A stretch of DNA of 64,000 nucleotides from Tenacibaculum adriaticum (GCF_008124875.1 NZ_VNIA01000001.1:124001-188000), one strand, 5' to 3'. Shown: positions 1 to 8,493, numbered from the stretch's first letter. Program-made: numbers and translations. Notes: generated by a model not told the origin, from the letters alone.

Positions 1-723
1 GCACATCCATCTGCAAACCCTAAGCAAGTTGCCACAGGAATTTCTCGTGGTGCTTTTGAATTCCAAGGACAAAAATGTTCTGCAGCATCGAGAGTGTATT
101 TACCAAAATCGATGGCAAATGAAGTGTTAGATTTTGTAAAAGAAGACATCAAATCTTTCAAAATGGGTTCTCCAGAAGATATGAGTAATTTTATTACTGC
201 CGTTATTCACGAAGGTTCTTTTGATAAATTAGCAAAGTATATTGATCAAGCTAAAAAAGATAGTGATGCAGAAGTTATTGCGGGTGGTAACTACGATAAA
301 TCGAAAGGTTACTTTATTGAGCCAACCGTTATCTTAACAACCAACCCTAAATACACTACTATGGAAACTGAATTATTCGGTCCTGTAGTTACTATTTACG
401 TGTACGAAGACAAAGATTGGGCAGCAACATTACAGTTAGTAGACCAAACTTCTGAATACGCATTAACAGGAGCAATTTTCTCTACAGATAGATATGCGAT
501 TGTAGAAGCTACCAAAGCATTAGAAAACTGTGCAGGAAACTTCTATGTAAACGATAAGCCAACAGGTGCTGTAGTAGGACAACAACCATTTGGTGGAGCG
601 AGAGCTTCAGGAACAAATGACAAAGCAGGTTCTGCACAAAACTTATTACGTTGGGTTTCTCCTCGTTTAATTAAAGAAACATTTGTTACACCAACAGATT
701 ATCGTTATCCGTTTTTAGGATAA
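1..723 (+). CDS. pruA: 1-pyrroline-5-carboxylate dehydrogenase, C-terminal part
   Basis: The reading frame is open from base 1, so the gene enters from outside the window and only its last 240 codons are here. It belongs to the aldehyde dehydrogenase superfamily. The motif GQKCSAASR at about partial residues 23-31 carries the catalytic cysteine (codon at 76-78). The later stretch ELFGPVVTIYVYED and the C-terminal QQPFGGARASGTNDKAG are typical of PruA. The enzyme oxidises glutamate-gamma-semialdehyde (P5C) to glutamate with NAD+ in proline catabolism, in the cytosol. A GTG at 94 is internal and is not the start. A hairpin terminator follows the stop. The PruA assignment over other aldehyde dehydrogenases rests on these C-terminal signatures. 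Confidence 0.9.
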   Translation, partial: AHPSANPKQVATGISRGAFEFQGQKCSAASRVYLPKSMANEVLDFVKEDIKSFKMGSPEDMSNFITAVIHEGSFDKLAKYIDQAKKDSDAEVIAGGNYDKSKGYFIEPTVILTTNPKYTTMETELFGPVVTIYVYEDKDWAATLQLVDQTSEYALTGAIFSTDRYAIVEATKALENCAGNFYVNDKPTGAVVGQQPFGGARASGTNDKAGSAQNLLRWVSPRLIKETFVTPTDYRYPFLG

Positions 724-747
724 GATCTTAATCTTTTTATAAAACAC

Positions 748-778
748 AAAAGCAACCTCATTTTAGGTTGCTTTTTTA
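748..778 (+). terminator. Rho-independent terminator of pruA
   Basis: The arms agcaacct (751-758) and aggttgct (765-772) form an 8-bp stem with a 6-nt loop, followed by a T run. It lies 25 bases after the pruA stop. Confidence 0.85.
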
Positions 779-895
779 GTTTGATTCTTAACTTACTTTT
801 CGATAACTTCGCTATCGTCTGATTTAAGCCATTAAAACGAACTCATATCATTAAAGTTGGCAATAATTAAAATAAACAACTCTGAATATCATTAA

Positions 896-1945
896 ATGAA
901 TTATGAAAATCAAATTATCTTCTTTTTAAGCGCATTAGGAGCTTTTAATGGTCTTTTATTAAGCTTTTATTTTGCATACTCAACAAAGTATAAGAAGTTT
1001 GCAAACTATTTCCTATCATTACTTTTACTTGTTTTAAGTATAAGAATTATCAAATCTGTTTTCTTCCACTTCAATCCAAAAATATCAGTTACTTTTATTC
1101 AAATTGGCCTTACAGCTTGTGTTTTAATAGGTCCAGCATTGTACTTGTACATTGTATCTACATTAAACGAAAAAACACCTAAAAGATGGTTAATTCATAT
1201 TGTTCCATTAGTATTGTTATTAATTATATTAGGTATAATTTATCCATATTGGACATTTAAAGAACTTTGGTCAAAATTTATTGTTAAAGGGATATATTTA
1301 CAATGGTTAACCTATATTGTTTTAACTGGTTTTCGATTAAAACATATTCTAAAAAAAGTATTTTCGAAAGCTAAAAAACTCAATGAAATTGAGTTTTGGT
1401 TGTTGAGTATTTTTACAGGAGTATCAATCATTTGGTTTTCTTATACTATAGGTTCTTATACATCTTACATTGTTGGGGCATTATCATTTTCATTTGTTTT
1501 TTACCTTTTAGTATTATTATGGTTGTTTAAAAGAAATAAAAACACCTTATTTTTTCATGAAAAAGAAAAATACGAGAATAAAAAAATTGATACAGAAGAA
1601 GTAAAATTAATTACAGAAAAATTAACCATCATCAAGGATAAAAAACTCTTCAAAAATCCCAATTTAAAATTGTCAGATATTGCTAAACATCTAAATATTC
1701 CATCTCATCAATTATCACAATTTCTGAATGATAATTTAGGTAAATCATTTTCCTTATTTATAAACGAACTTCGAGTTGAAGAAGCAAAACAGTTGCTAAT
1801 TTCAAATGATGTACACACAATTGAAACCATTGGTTATGATTGTGGTTTTAACTCTAAATCTACTTTTTTTACAACCTTTAAAAAGATAACAAGAACCACG
1901 CCAGCTCAATACAAAAAAACAAAGAGTCAAAAAGAAAACACCTAA
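896..1945 (+). CDS. Membrane-bound AraC-family transcriptional regulator
   Basis: 349 aa. Residues 1 to about 215 hold about six or seven hydrophobic helices, the membrane sensor half common in flavobacterial regulators. A charged linker follows, then a C-terminal AraC-type DNA-binding domain (about 235-345). Its two helix-turn-helices are visible: LKLSDIAKHLNIPSHQLSQF and the second around TIETIGYDCGFNSKSTFFTTFKK, ending with TPAQYKK. It probably reads a signal at the inner membrane and acts on nearby genes. The same-strand run of exported proteins downstream (2036-6262) is the obvious candidate regulon, which is inference. No clear TAnnTTTG box was found upstream. The ligand cannot be told from sequence. 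Confidence 0.85.
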   Translation: MNYENQIIFFLSALGAFNGLLLSFYFAYSTKYKKFANYFLSLLLLVLSIRIIKSVFFHFNPKISVTFIQIGLTACVLIGPALYLYIVSTLNEKTPKRWLIHIVPLVLLLIILGIIYPYWTFKELWSKFIVKGIYLQWLTYIVLTGFRLKHILKKVFSKAKKLNEIEFWLLSIFTGVSIIWFSYTIGSYTSYIVGALSFSFVFYLLVLLWLFKRNKNTLFFHEKEKYENKKIDTEEVKLITEKLTIIKDKKLFKNPNLKLSDIAKHLNIPSHQLSQFLNDNLGKSFSLFINELRVEEAKQLLISNDVHTIETIGYDCGFNSKSTFFTTFKKITRTTPAQYKKTKSQKENT

Positions 1946-2035
1946 AAGTTTTTATTTACAAATTAGTAGTTCGGATTTATAATAGAAAACCTATATAAAT
2001 AAGAATGATTGCATATTGCGGTAAATTAAAACCAT

Positions 2036-2784
2036 ATGCAAAAAATAATATTTATTTTGTCATTCATTTCTATTCTAATAGGATGTAAAACCTCACAAAA
2101 AAAGCAAGATAAAATACTCTTTGTAGTATCTAATCAAGATACTTACGGAAGTACAAATTTAAATGCCTCTAATCATTTTTCTGAAATTGTCTTGGCTTAT
2201 GATATTTTTAAAAAATCAGGCTACAAAGTAGATTTTATAAGCCCAAAAGGTGGCGTAATTCCTATAGGATACATAAAAAAATCTGATAGCATTCAAAAAA
2301 AGTATCTAAACGATCCTGATTTTATGAATTTACTTAAAAAAACACTTCGTCCAAACGAGATTAATCCATTAAGTTATAAAGCAACCTATTACAGTGGTGG
2401 AGGTTCTGCAATGTTTGGAGTACCAGAAAACAAAGAAATTCAAACTATTTCAAGAACTATTTATGAGAACAATGGTATTATATCCACCGTTTGCCACGGT
2501 ACAGCAGGAATAGTAAATTTAAAATTATCAAACGGAACATATATATATATGAAGATAAACAAATAAGCGGCTATCCTGATTTTTTTGAAAATATGGATTC
2601 GGAAAAATATAAAACCTTCCCTTTTTCTATCGAAAAAACAATCAATAAACGAGGTGGATATTTCTCCTATTCAAAACAAAGAAATGCAAATTATTTTGAG
2701 GCAGATGGAAGATTAGTAACAGGTCAAGATCCTTCTTCTTCAATATCAGTTGCCAAAAAAGTTATAAAATTACTAGAAAAATAA
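2036..2784 (+). pseudogene. DJ-1/PfpI-family lipoprotein, frameshifted at an (AT)6 repeat
   Basis: Two overlapping frames together make one DJ-1/PfpI-type protein. The first (2036-2566) starts with a lipoprotein signal (lipobox ILIGC) and contains the nucleophile elbow STVCHGTAGI. The second (frame open to 2784) continues the family's C-terminal part, with YEDKQISGYPDFFEN and the ending GRLVTGQDPSSS. The break lies in the dinucleotide run (AT)6 at 2539-2550: five units instead of six would give one uninterrupted frame of about 248 codons. As read here, translation ends eleven codons after the run starts. This may be a dead gene, a slippage-controlled on/off gene or a sequencing error. Family members include chaperone, glyoxalase and peptidase-like enzymes, so the activity is not predictable. 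Confidence 0.8.
2539..2550 (+). repeat. (AT)6 dinucleotide run at the DJ-1 frameshift
   Basis: Twelve bases of perfect AT repeat inside the coding region, exactly where the reading frame of the DJ-1/PfpI gene is lost. Loss of one unit restores the frame. Confidence 0.85.
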
Positions 2785-2795
2785 ATATAAAAATA

Positions 2796-3212
2796 ATGAA
2801 AAGAACAATTATTATATGCTTACTAAGTATCAATGTTTCACTAAATACATTGGCTCAAGAGTCTGATTACAACCTCGTAGAAAAAACAGTTTCTTATTAT
2901 TTAGACGGTGGTACAAATAACGATTTTAAAACCCTTAAAAAGGCCTTTCATCCTGACGCTAGGATGAAATTTATCAAAGGAGAAAGCTACACAGAGGTCA
3001 ATGCTCTTGAGTTCTTTGAAAAAGCAATCAAACCAGGCCCAAAACAAAACCGTACATCTATCATAGAGCAAATCAATATTGCTGGTAATGCGGCAAATGC
3101 ACGACTCCGTATAGACTATCCCAACTTCTACTTCATCGATTATATGAATTTACTGAAAATTGACGGGGAATGGAAAATCGTAAACAAGATATTTCACAGA
3201 GAAAATAAATAA
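2796..3212 (+). CDS. Exported NTF2-like protein of the putative lumazine-binding family
   Basis: 138 aa with an N-terminal signal peptide (hydrophobic stretch ending near NTLAQE). The mature part has the cone-shaped NTF2-like layout of the Lumazine_bd_2/DUF4440-type proteins: the opening VEKTVSYYLDGGTNNDFKTL, then FHPDARM, and the C-terminal strand MNLLKIDGEWKIVNKIFH. Such domains bind small ligands or act as simple hydro-lyases or isomerases; the real role of this one is unknown. It follows the broken DJ-1 gene by 11 bases and is probably cotranscribed with it. It is the first of two NTF2-like proteins in this island, each sitting directly before or after a serine hydrolase. Confidence 0.75.
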   Translation: MKRTIIICLLSINVSLNTLAQESDYNLVEKTVSYYLDGGTNNDFKTLKKAFHPDARMKFIKGESYTEVNALEFFEKAIKPGPKQNRTSIIEQINIAGNAANARLRIDYPNFYFIDYMNLLKIDGEWKIVNKIFHRENK

Positions 3213-3328
3213 AAATTAAATACAGGTTTGTTTTAATTGAGATATCTAAGCATCCTAAAATCTGCTTCTGATATTCAAAAAAACGTGACCTATTATAATG
3301 TGGCAAACCCTATTAAAAGAAATTAAAC

Positions 3329-4351
3329 ATGAAGAAATTATTATATCTACTAATTATGGTAAATAGTTTAACAATAAGCTGTCAGCATAGCACTATTGAT
3401 GAATATGTGCAGCAAGAATACAATAAGGGCCAACTCAACGGCAATGTTCTAGTCGTAAAGAGTGATACTATAATCTATGAAAAATCCTTTGGTATTGCAC
3501 ATCCCGAAACAAAAGAACATTTGACAGCTGCACATCGTTTCAACATTGGCTCAATCTATAAAGAATTTCCAGCAGTTGCAGTCATGCAACTCTTTGAAAA
3601 AGGAAGCCTCAAAACTGATGATGAGATTAGTAATTACTTAGATAATTTACCCACCTGGGCATCGTTAATAACAATACAGCAACTATTTAAGTATACTAGT
3701 GGTTTACCTAAGGTATCATGGGAACACTATGTGGATAACCAAATTCCAATAACAGAAGAATTACTTTTGAAAGATTTAAAAAAGGTGGAGGAGCTCACTT
3801 TTAAACCTGGTACGGATTATCTGTATTCAAACTACAACCCATTACTATTAACGCTTATAGTTGAAAAGGTAACTGGGCAATCCTTTGAAGATTATGTTCA
3901 ACAACATATCTTTAAACCGGCAAAAATGACCGATAGTTATTTTGGCAAGGCAATGCCTTACAAAAATGAAGTACTACCTGCTATAGCATTTGATAAAGAT
4001 TACAATTTTGACCCCTTTACAAATAAAGAAGCAAAGTTTTTAATGTTGTTTACTGCAAAAGACCTTTACCAGTGGCTCTATCATTTACATAGTTATCAAT
4101 TGTTATCAAAAGCATCTATAAAGTTCCTTTCAGAAAGAGAAGGCTCACAATCACCTTTGGGAATTTTAGAATGGAAAGACGATGTATTAGAAGTTCATCA
4201 TCATCATGGTGAACAAGGAAACTATGAATCTGTCATTAGATACTATCCTAAAGATGATCTATACATTGTGATTTTAAAGAATCAAAAATATTTCAATGTT
4301 ATGGATATGGCAGATGAAATACATGATATTGTAACTAACACTAAAAATTAA
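3329..4351 (+). CDS. Beta-lactamase-fold serine hydrolase (class C/PBP-like lipoprotein)
   Basis: 340 aa. The N-terminus is a lipoprotein signal (lipobox TISC at 16-19). Catalytic motifs of the class C beta-lactamase/D-alanyl-D-alanine peptidase fold are complete: S75-x-x-K78 (GSIYK), Y166-S-N168 and a late HHGEQG in place of K/HTG. The fold covers carboxypeptidases, esterases and beta-lactamases. Nothing here singles out true antibiotic hydrolysis, so an envelope peptidase or esterase is the safer reading. It lies 3 bases ahead of the next NTF2-like gene, as if translated with it. The 116-nt gap before it holds no gene and no clear promoter. Confidence 0.85.
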   Translation: MKKLLYLLIMVNSLTISCQHSTIDEYVQQEYNKGQLNGNVLVVKSDTIIYEKSFGIAHPETKEHLTAAHRFNIGSIYKEFPAVAVMQLFEKGSLKTDDEISNYLDNLPTWASLITIQQLFKYTSGLPKVSWEHYVDNQIPITEELLLKDLKKVEELTFKPGTDYLYSNYNPLLLTLIVEKVTGQSFEDYVQQHIFKPAKMTDSYFGKAMPYKNEVLPAIAFDKDYNFDPFTNKEAKFLMLFTAKDLYQWLYHLHSYQLLSKASIKFLSEREGSQSPLGILEWKDDVLEVHHHHGEQGNYESVIRYYPKDDLYIVILKNQKYFNVMDMADEIHDIVTNTKN

Positions 4352-4354
4352 AAA

Positions 4355-4804
4355 ATGAAAAATTTAATTATAATAATTTTAACTCTTGCAAGCATAAGGC
4401 ATGTACAAAGTCAAACCTTAAGCGGAAATAAAGAAGATATTCAAATCATACTGAAAAACACAGAAGACTTTTCAAAATACGTAATGGCTTCAGATTACAC
4501 AAATATTGCTAATTCGTATACTAATGGTGCAAAAATATTTCCTAATAATACGAACATATTGGAAGGTGAGGACATTATTAAATATTGGACACTTCCAGAA
4601 GGAATAAGTACCACTTATCATAAAATAACCCAATCCGAAATAAATATTATTAATGATATGGCTTATGATTATGGCTACTATGAAGGTAAAACCAAACATA
4701 AAGATGGACGCATTTCATCCTGGAAAGGCAAATACGTAATTGTTTGGAAAAAAGTAGATGACGATTGGAAAATGCACTTGGATATTTGGAACAATACAAA
4801 ATAA
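4355..4804 (+). CDS. Exported DUF4440/SnoaL-like NTF2-fold protein
   Basis: 149 aa with a short signal peptide (to about residue 19, VQSQ). The mature protein reads as a DUF4440-type NTF2-like domain: an early helix ILKNTEDFSKYVMASDYTNI, the motif GAKIFPNNTNILEGEDIIKY, a middle strand with AYDYGYYEGK and the end strand YVIVWKKVDDDWKMHLDIWN. The fold binds small ligands, and a catalytic role cannot be assigned. The gene starts 3 bases after one serine hydrolase and ends 27 bases before the next. Confidence 0.75.
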   Translation: MKNLIIIILTLASIRHVQSQTLSGNKEDIQIILKNTEDFSKYVMASDYTNIANSYTNGAKIFPNNTNILEGEDIIKYWTLPEGISTTYHKITQSEINIINDMAYDYGYYEGKTKHKDGRISSWKGKYVIVWKKVDDDWKMHLDIWNNTK

Positions 4805-4831
4805 TCAAGTTCTGGACAACAAACTAATAAT

Positions 4832-6262
4832 ATGAAAATCAAAATATCATCACTTTTATTAAGCCTACTTATAATAGCTTCTTGTTCAAAAAAGATAGTT
4901 AAAAAAGAATCTGTAAAGTTTAACAAACAAATAGATAAATACATCTCATCACTTATGAATGCTGATGAAATTCCAGGATTGGCTATTGGCGTAATTCAAA
5001 ATGGGAAAATAATTCACAAAAAAAATTATGGTCTTGCTAATCTAGTTCATAAAGTTCCTGTTACAGATAGTACTTTATTTCGGGTCTACTCTACTTCTAA
5101 AATAGTTACTTCTATCGCAATATTCCAGTTAATTGAAGATAGGAAACTCTCTTTAGATGATTCTATTTCAAAATATATAGATAATCTTCCTAAATTGTGG
5201 GAAAACATCAAAATAGAACATTTGTTAACCCATTCTTCTGGGCTTCCTGATTATAAAAAATTTGACAAAAAGTTATCCGATCAATTACTTATATCAGAAA
5301 TGGCTAATGAGCCACTACATTTTGAAAAAGGATATCGACACGAGTATAATCAAACCAATTTTTGGTTTCTTAAATTAATTATAGAAAAAGTTGCAAACCA
5401 AAAATTTGAGGATTTCATTAAAGAAAATCAATTTAATGAAGATAGCCATCAAGTATTCTATGCTTCCAATAGTTTGGTTGCAATACCTAATCGAGTATCA
5501 AAATATCAATTCAATAAAGAGTACAATGCTTACGAGATAAGCACATTTAACGCTGGGTCTAGATCCATTGCAGGTAATGGTTTAAATATAAATTTAAATA
5601 CATTGCTAAAATGGAATAGTAAATTGGACCAAAATTATTTCATTAACCAAGAAACCAAAATTAAAATGCTAACACCATACGATTTTAATAATCAGGATAC
5701 TTCGTTTGGATACAGTTGGGGTATTTTCGGCCCTCAAGGTAAGCAATATTATGGATTTTCAGGTGGTGGAGTAAGTGCTTTGATGAAATTTTTAGATAAG
5801 GATTTAACTATAATTATTTTATCAAACGGATTTAAAAACAGACCAGTCATTAGTAATACCATTACTTATATTTCTGGTTTATCTGATACTACTTTGGTTA
5901 GAAAAGATAGAATGCTGAATGAAGATGTTCGCCTTGCATTTATGTTGAATAATTATAACGATGCATTACAAATATATAAACAAAAAAAACTTGAAAATAA
6001 GAAAGTAAGTTTTGAAAGAGCATTAAATGAAATAGGTTATTATTATTTGTCAAATAATCAGTTAAATAATGCGATATCAATATTTAGATTACTTACCGAA
6101 GAACATTCAAATTCATCAAATGCATTTGATAGTCTTGCTGAAGCCTATTTTATTAAAAAACAATATGGTTTAGCTAAACAGAATTATAAAAAATCTTTAG
6201 TATTGAATCCTGAAAATGATAATGCGGAAAAAATGCTAGCTGAAATTGAGAAATTAAACTAA
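4832..6262 (+). CDS. Beta-lactamase-fold serine hydrolase lipoprotein with C-terminal TPR-like region
   Basis: 476 aa. Lipobox IASC at 15-18. The hydrolase domain (about 30-350) has S87-x-x-K90 (STSK). The second motif, normally YSN, reads Y172-N-Q174 within EYNQTNF, and the third motif reads FSGGG instead of HTGG. The active site is therefore partly changed: acylation by Ser/Lys may remain while the usual tyrosine partner geometry and the histidine are altered. The last 115 residues contain helical pairs (NNQLNNAISIFRLL, then SLAEAYFIKKQYGLAKQNYKKSL) like tetratricopeptide repeats, an arrangement known among Bacteroidota serine hydrolases. It closes the island and is followed by the folded element at 6263-6400. 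Confidence 0.85.
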   Translation: MKIKISSLLLSLLIIASCSKKIVKKESVKFNKQIDKYISSLMNADEIPGLAIGVIQNGKIIHKKNYGLANLVHKVPVTDSTLFRVYSTSKIVTSIAIFQLIEDRKLSLDDSISKYIDNLPKLWENIKIEHLLTHSSGLPDYKKFDKKLSDQLLISEMANEPLHFEKGYRHEYNQTNFWFLKLIIEKVANQKFEDFIKENQFNEDSHQVFYASNSLVAIPNRVSKYQFNKEYNAYEISTFNAGSRSIAGNGLNINLNTLLKWNSKLDQNYFINQETKIKMLTPYDFNNQDTSFGYSWGIFGPQGKQYYGFSGGGVSALMKFLDKDLTIIILSNGFKNRPVISNTITYISGLSDTTLVRKDRMLNEDVRLAFMLNNYNDALQIYKQKKLENKKVSFERALNEIGYYYLSNNQLNNAISIFRLLTEEHSNSSNAFDSLAEAYFIKKQYGLAKQNYKKSLVLNPENDNAEKMLAEIEKLN

Positions 6263-6400
6263 TGCTAACTTAAGCCGTGTATAATTCATTGCTAGTACTC
6301 GCCTACTTACGAAAATCCTCGCGGATTTTCTATTCGGTTTTTATTTGCTAAATTACGTGCTAAACCACGCAACAAACCATATAGAAACACGATAGCGATG
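6263..6400. repeat. Folded non-coding element with imperfect terminal inverted repeats (attC-like or MITE-like)
   Basis: About 120 nt with nested dyads. The outer arms are around cgtgt (6276-6280) and acacg (6387-6391). Partial pairing continues inward (ttgc at 6289-6292 with gcaa at 6369-6372). A perfect 8-bp inner hairpin is gaaaatcc (6311-6318) with ggattttc (6323-6330), loop tcgc. It starts right at the stop codon of the accessory serine hydrolase. From memory, similar sequences occur many times in flavobacterial genomes behind accessory genes. That is recollection, not a search result. It could also work simply as the terminator of the upstream operon. Confidence 0.5.
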
Positions 6401-6469
6401 CTTTTTTATTTCTCTTTTTGTTCAATAAACCCACCAAAAAAATTCATCTCTCTGTATCTTGTTTTAGTC

Positions 6470-6477
6470 TACCTTTG
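6470..6477 (+). promoter_or_regulatory. -7 box (TAnnTTTG) of the DEAD-box helicase gene
   Basis: TACCTTTG matches the Bacteroidota sigma-factor -7 consensus exactly and lies 14 bases before the ATG. No convincing -33 TTG was seen. Confidence 0.65.
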
Positions 6478-6491
6478 CAAAAAAATAACGC

Positions 6492-7727
6492 ATGCAGTTT
6501 TCAGACTTACCTTTACATAAATCTATCTTAAAAGCGATTGCCGAAGAACGATATCATACTCCAACTTTGGTGCAAGAAAAAACGATTCCGTTAATCTTAG
6601 CTAAAAAAGATGTAATTGTATCTGCACAAACGGGTACAGGTAAAACCGCAGCGTTTGCATTACCCATTATTGAACAGTTATTTAACGAGCAAGATGCTGA
6701 AAAAGGAGAAAAGAAAATAAAAGCGTTAGTTATAAGTCCTACACGTGAATTAGCACAACAAATAGAACAAAATTTTAAAACCTACAGTAAATACACCAAT
6801 TTAAGAACTACCGTTGTTTACGGTGGTATGTCTTTAGAACCTCAAAAAGACGTTCTTAAAAAAGGCGTAGACATTCTTATCGCAACTCCCGGTAGATTGA
6901 TTGATTTGCACAAACAAGGAAATATAGATTTACGTTTTTTAAAAACATTTGTGTTAGACGAAGCTGATTTAATGTTAGACATGGGCTTTATAAACGATGT
7001 TAAAAAAATTGAAGAATTGTGTCCTCGTAAAAAACAGACCTTATTATTTTCTGCAACCATGCCAGAAAAAATAGTAGAACTGGCAAACACAATCTTACAC
7101 CGACCAGAAAAAGTAGAAATTAATCCTACGGATACAACAGCAAAAAATATTGGTCAACTTTTATATCGTCTTCCTAAAAAGAACAAAACCGATTTGTGCT
7201 TGCATTTGTTACGAAACACTATTAACGGGCGAATTATCATTTTTCGTCGCACTAAATATGGGGTTGACAAATTAGAGCAAACACTATTAAAAAATGGCTA
7301 TAAAGTAACTAGTTTGCATGGAGACAAAACCCAAAATCTTCGTAACGAAGCTATCGAACTATTCAAAAACAAAAAAGTAAGTATTTTAATTGCTACAGAT
7401 GTTGCTGCTCGTGGTATCGACATTAGCAACGTAGATGCGGTAATTAATTTCGACATCCCAAACATACCTGAAACGTACGTGCACAGAATTGGTAGAACAG
7501 GTAGAGCAGGAAAAGCAGGAATTGCCTTTTCTTTTTGTAGCCCAGATGAAAATCCGTATATCAAATTAATTGAAGATTTACTACAAAGAACTATTAAGGT
7601 GATTGAGGATCATCCATATCCGTTAACAAAACCTAAAAAAGTGAAAGTGCAACCAAATACGGTTAGCAAAAATAAAAAAGGGAGAAAATCTGAAGCTTCT
7701 AAGAAAAACAAAAAACGCTGGTATTAA
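6492..7727 (+). CDS. DEAD-box ATP-dependent RNA helicase, RhlE-like
   Basis: 411 aa. Motifs in order: Q motif around TPTLVQ (23-28), Walker A AQTGTGKT (45-52), PTRELA (83-88), DEAD (156-159), SAT (187-189) and the C-terminal HRIGRTGRAGK. A basic Lys-rich tail follows (from about 380), likely for RNA contact. The protein unwinds short RNA duplexes using ATP and acts in ribosome assembly or RNA turnover in the cytosol; RhlE-type helicases in this phylum are often cold-related. It is a single gene with its own promoter box and a terminator shared with the convergent rsmG. Confidence 0.93.
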   Translation: MQFSDLPLHKSILKAIAEERYHTPTLVQEKTIPLILAKKDVIVSAQTGTGKTAAFALPIIEQLFNEQDAEKGEKKIKALVISPTRELAQQIEQNFKTYSKYTNLRTTVVYGGMSLEPQKDVLKKGVDILIATPGRLIDLHKQGNIDLRFLKTFVLDEADLMLDMGFINDVKKIEELCPRKKQTLLFSATMPEKIVELANTILHRPEKVEINPTDTTAKNIGQLLYRLPKKNKTDLCLHLLRNTINGRIIIFRRTKYGVDKLEQTLLKNGYKVTSLHGDKTQNLRNEAIELFKNKKVSILIATDVAARGIDISNVDAVINFDIPNIPETYVHRIGRTGRAGKAGIAFSFCSPDENPYIKLIEDLLQRTIKVIEDHPYPLTKPKKVKVQPNTVSKNKKGRKSEASKKNKKRWY

Positions 7728-7740
7728 CCAGCATTTTTTT
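7710..7740. terminator. Bidirectional terminator between the helicase gene and rsmG
   Basis: gctggt (7717-7722) pairs with accagc (7727-7732) across loop atta, with A and T runs on either side so that it can serve both convergent genes. The helicase stop codon lies inside the hairpin. Confidence 0.85.
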
Positions 7741-8368
7741 ATCCTCTATATTTTAGTGGTAAGTGCACCACTTTTTTAGTTTCAAAGAAATCTTCCTCAA
7801 AGAAATCTGGCAAATTGTAAATAGTTGCTTTGGAGAAATCTGCCAACTCTTCCGTTAAATCACCTCCTTTTAAGTATAAAATTCCGTTTTTTAACTCGTG
7901 AATATGTTTTTTATGTACTTTATTTCTCACCCAACGATGAAAAGTTTCCATTTGTGCTACGGCTCTACTTACAATAAAGTCGTAAGTATCTTTTACTTCC
8001 TCAACGCGTCCATGGGTCGTTTTTACATTCTCTAAGCCTAAACCTTCAACAACTTCGTCTACAACTTTTATTTTTTTACCAATACTATCTACTAAATGGA
8101 ACTGCGTTTCTGGAAATAATATTGCTAACGGTATACCTGGAAAACCTCCTCCTGTACCAACATCCATCACCTTTGCTCCGGGTTTAAACGGCATAACTTT
8201 TGCTATACCTAAAGAGTGTAATACGTGACGTAAGTACAACTCATCTATATCTTTACGAGAAACTACGTTTATTTTTAAGTTCCAATTTTTGTATAATTCT
8301 TGTAACTTTGAAAATTGTTCAATTTGTGTTTCCGTTAAATTTGGAAAGTATTTTAAAATGATATCCAT
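7739..8368 (-). CDS. rsmG: 16S rRNA (guanine-N7)-methyltransferase RsmG
   Basis: 209 aa from the ATG at 8368; a longer frame to 8404 exists but would include the promoter box. The Rossmann methyltransferase motif I is clear: KVMDVGTGGGFPGIPLAILF. KINVVSRKD upstream is the usual RsmG lead-in, and FIVSRAVAQM marks motif IV. The enzyme methylates N7 of G527 in 16S rRNA using SAM, and loss gives low-level streptomycin resistance in other bacteria. It converges on the helicase gene. Confidence 0.95.
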   Translation of the reverse strand: MDIILKYFPNLTETQIEQFSKLQELYKNWNLKINVVSRKDIDELYLRHVLHSLGIAKVMPFKPGAKVMDVGTGGGFPGIPLAILFPETQFHLVDSIGKKIKVVDEVVEGLGLENVKTTHGRVEEVKDTYDFIVSRAVAQMETFHRWVRNKVHKKHIHELKNGILYLKGGDLTEELADFSKATIYNLPDFFEEDFFETKKVVHLPLKYRG

Positions 8369-8388
8369 AGTATTCGTAAATTGGAATG

Positions 8389-8396
8389 CAAAAATA
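8389..8396 (-). promoter_or_regulatory. -7 box (TAnnTTTG) of rsmG
   Basis: On the minus strand this reads TATTTTTG, an exact match 21 bases upstream of the chosen rsmG ATG. It argues against the longer upstream start. Confidence 0.6.
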
Positions 8397-8485
8397 TGAA
8401 ACAAATCAACAAAAGTTGAGTTTAATACAAATGAATAATTATCGTTAAAAAATATTATAACAAAATAACATGAACTAAAAAGAGT

Positions 8486-8493
8486 TATTTTTA
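8486..8493 (+). promoter_or_regulatory. Probable -7 box of the desaturase gene
   Basis: TATTTTTA followed by C differs from TAnnTTTG at the last base. It sits 17 bases before the desaturase ATG. The same TATTTTTAC form precedes lpxH and batD. Confidence 0.4.

Noticed and set aside
801..817. Small dyad cgata...tatcg after pruA
   Set aside because: Only five paired bases, and the real terminator is already at 748-778; no role can be supported.
3213..3328. Possible truncated gene or inverted repeat (ggtttg / caaacc) between the lumazine-type and serine hydrolase genes
   Set aside because: The pairing is short and scattered, and no frame or promoter is visible in the gap.
4678..4944. 88-codon minus-strand frame across the DUF4440 gene and the following serine hydrolase gene
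   Set aside because: Crosses the junction of two good plus-strand genes and has no recognisable protein features.
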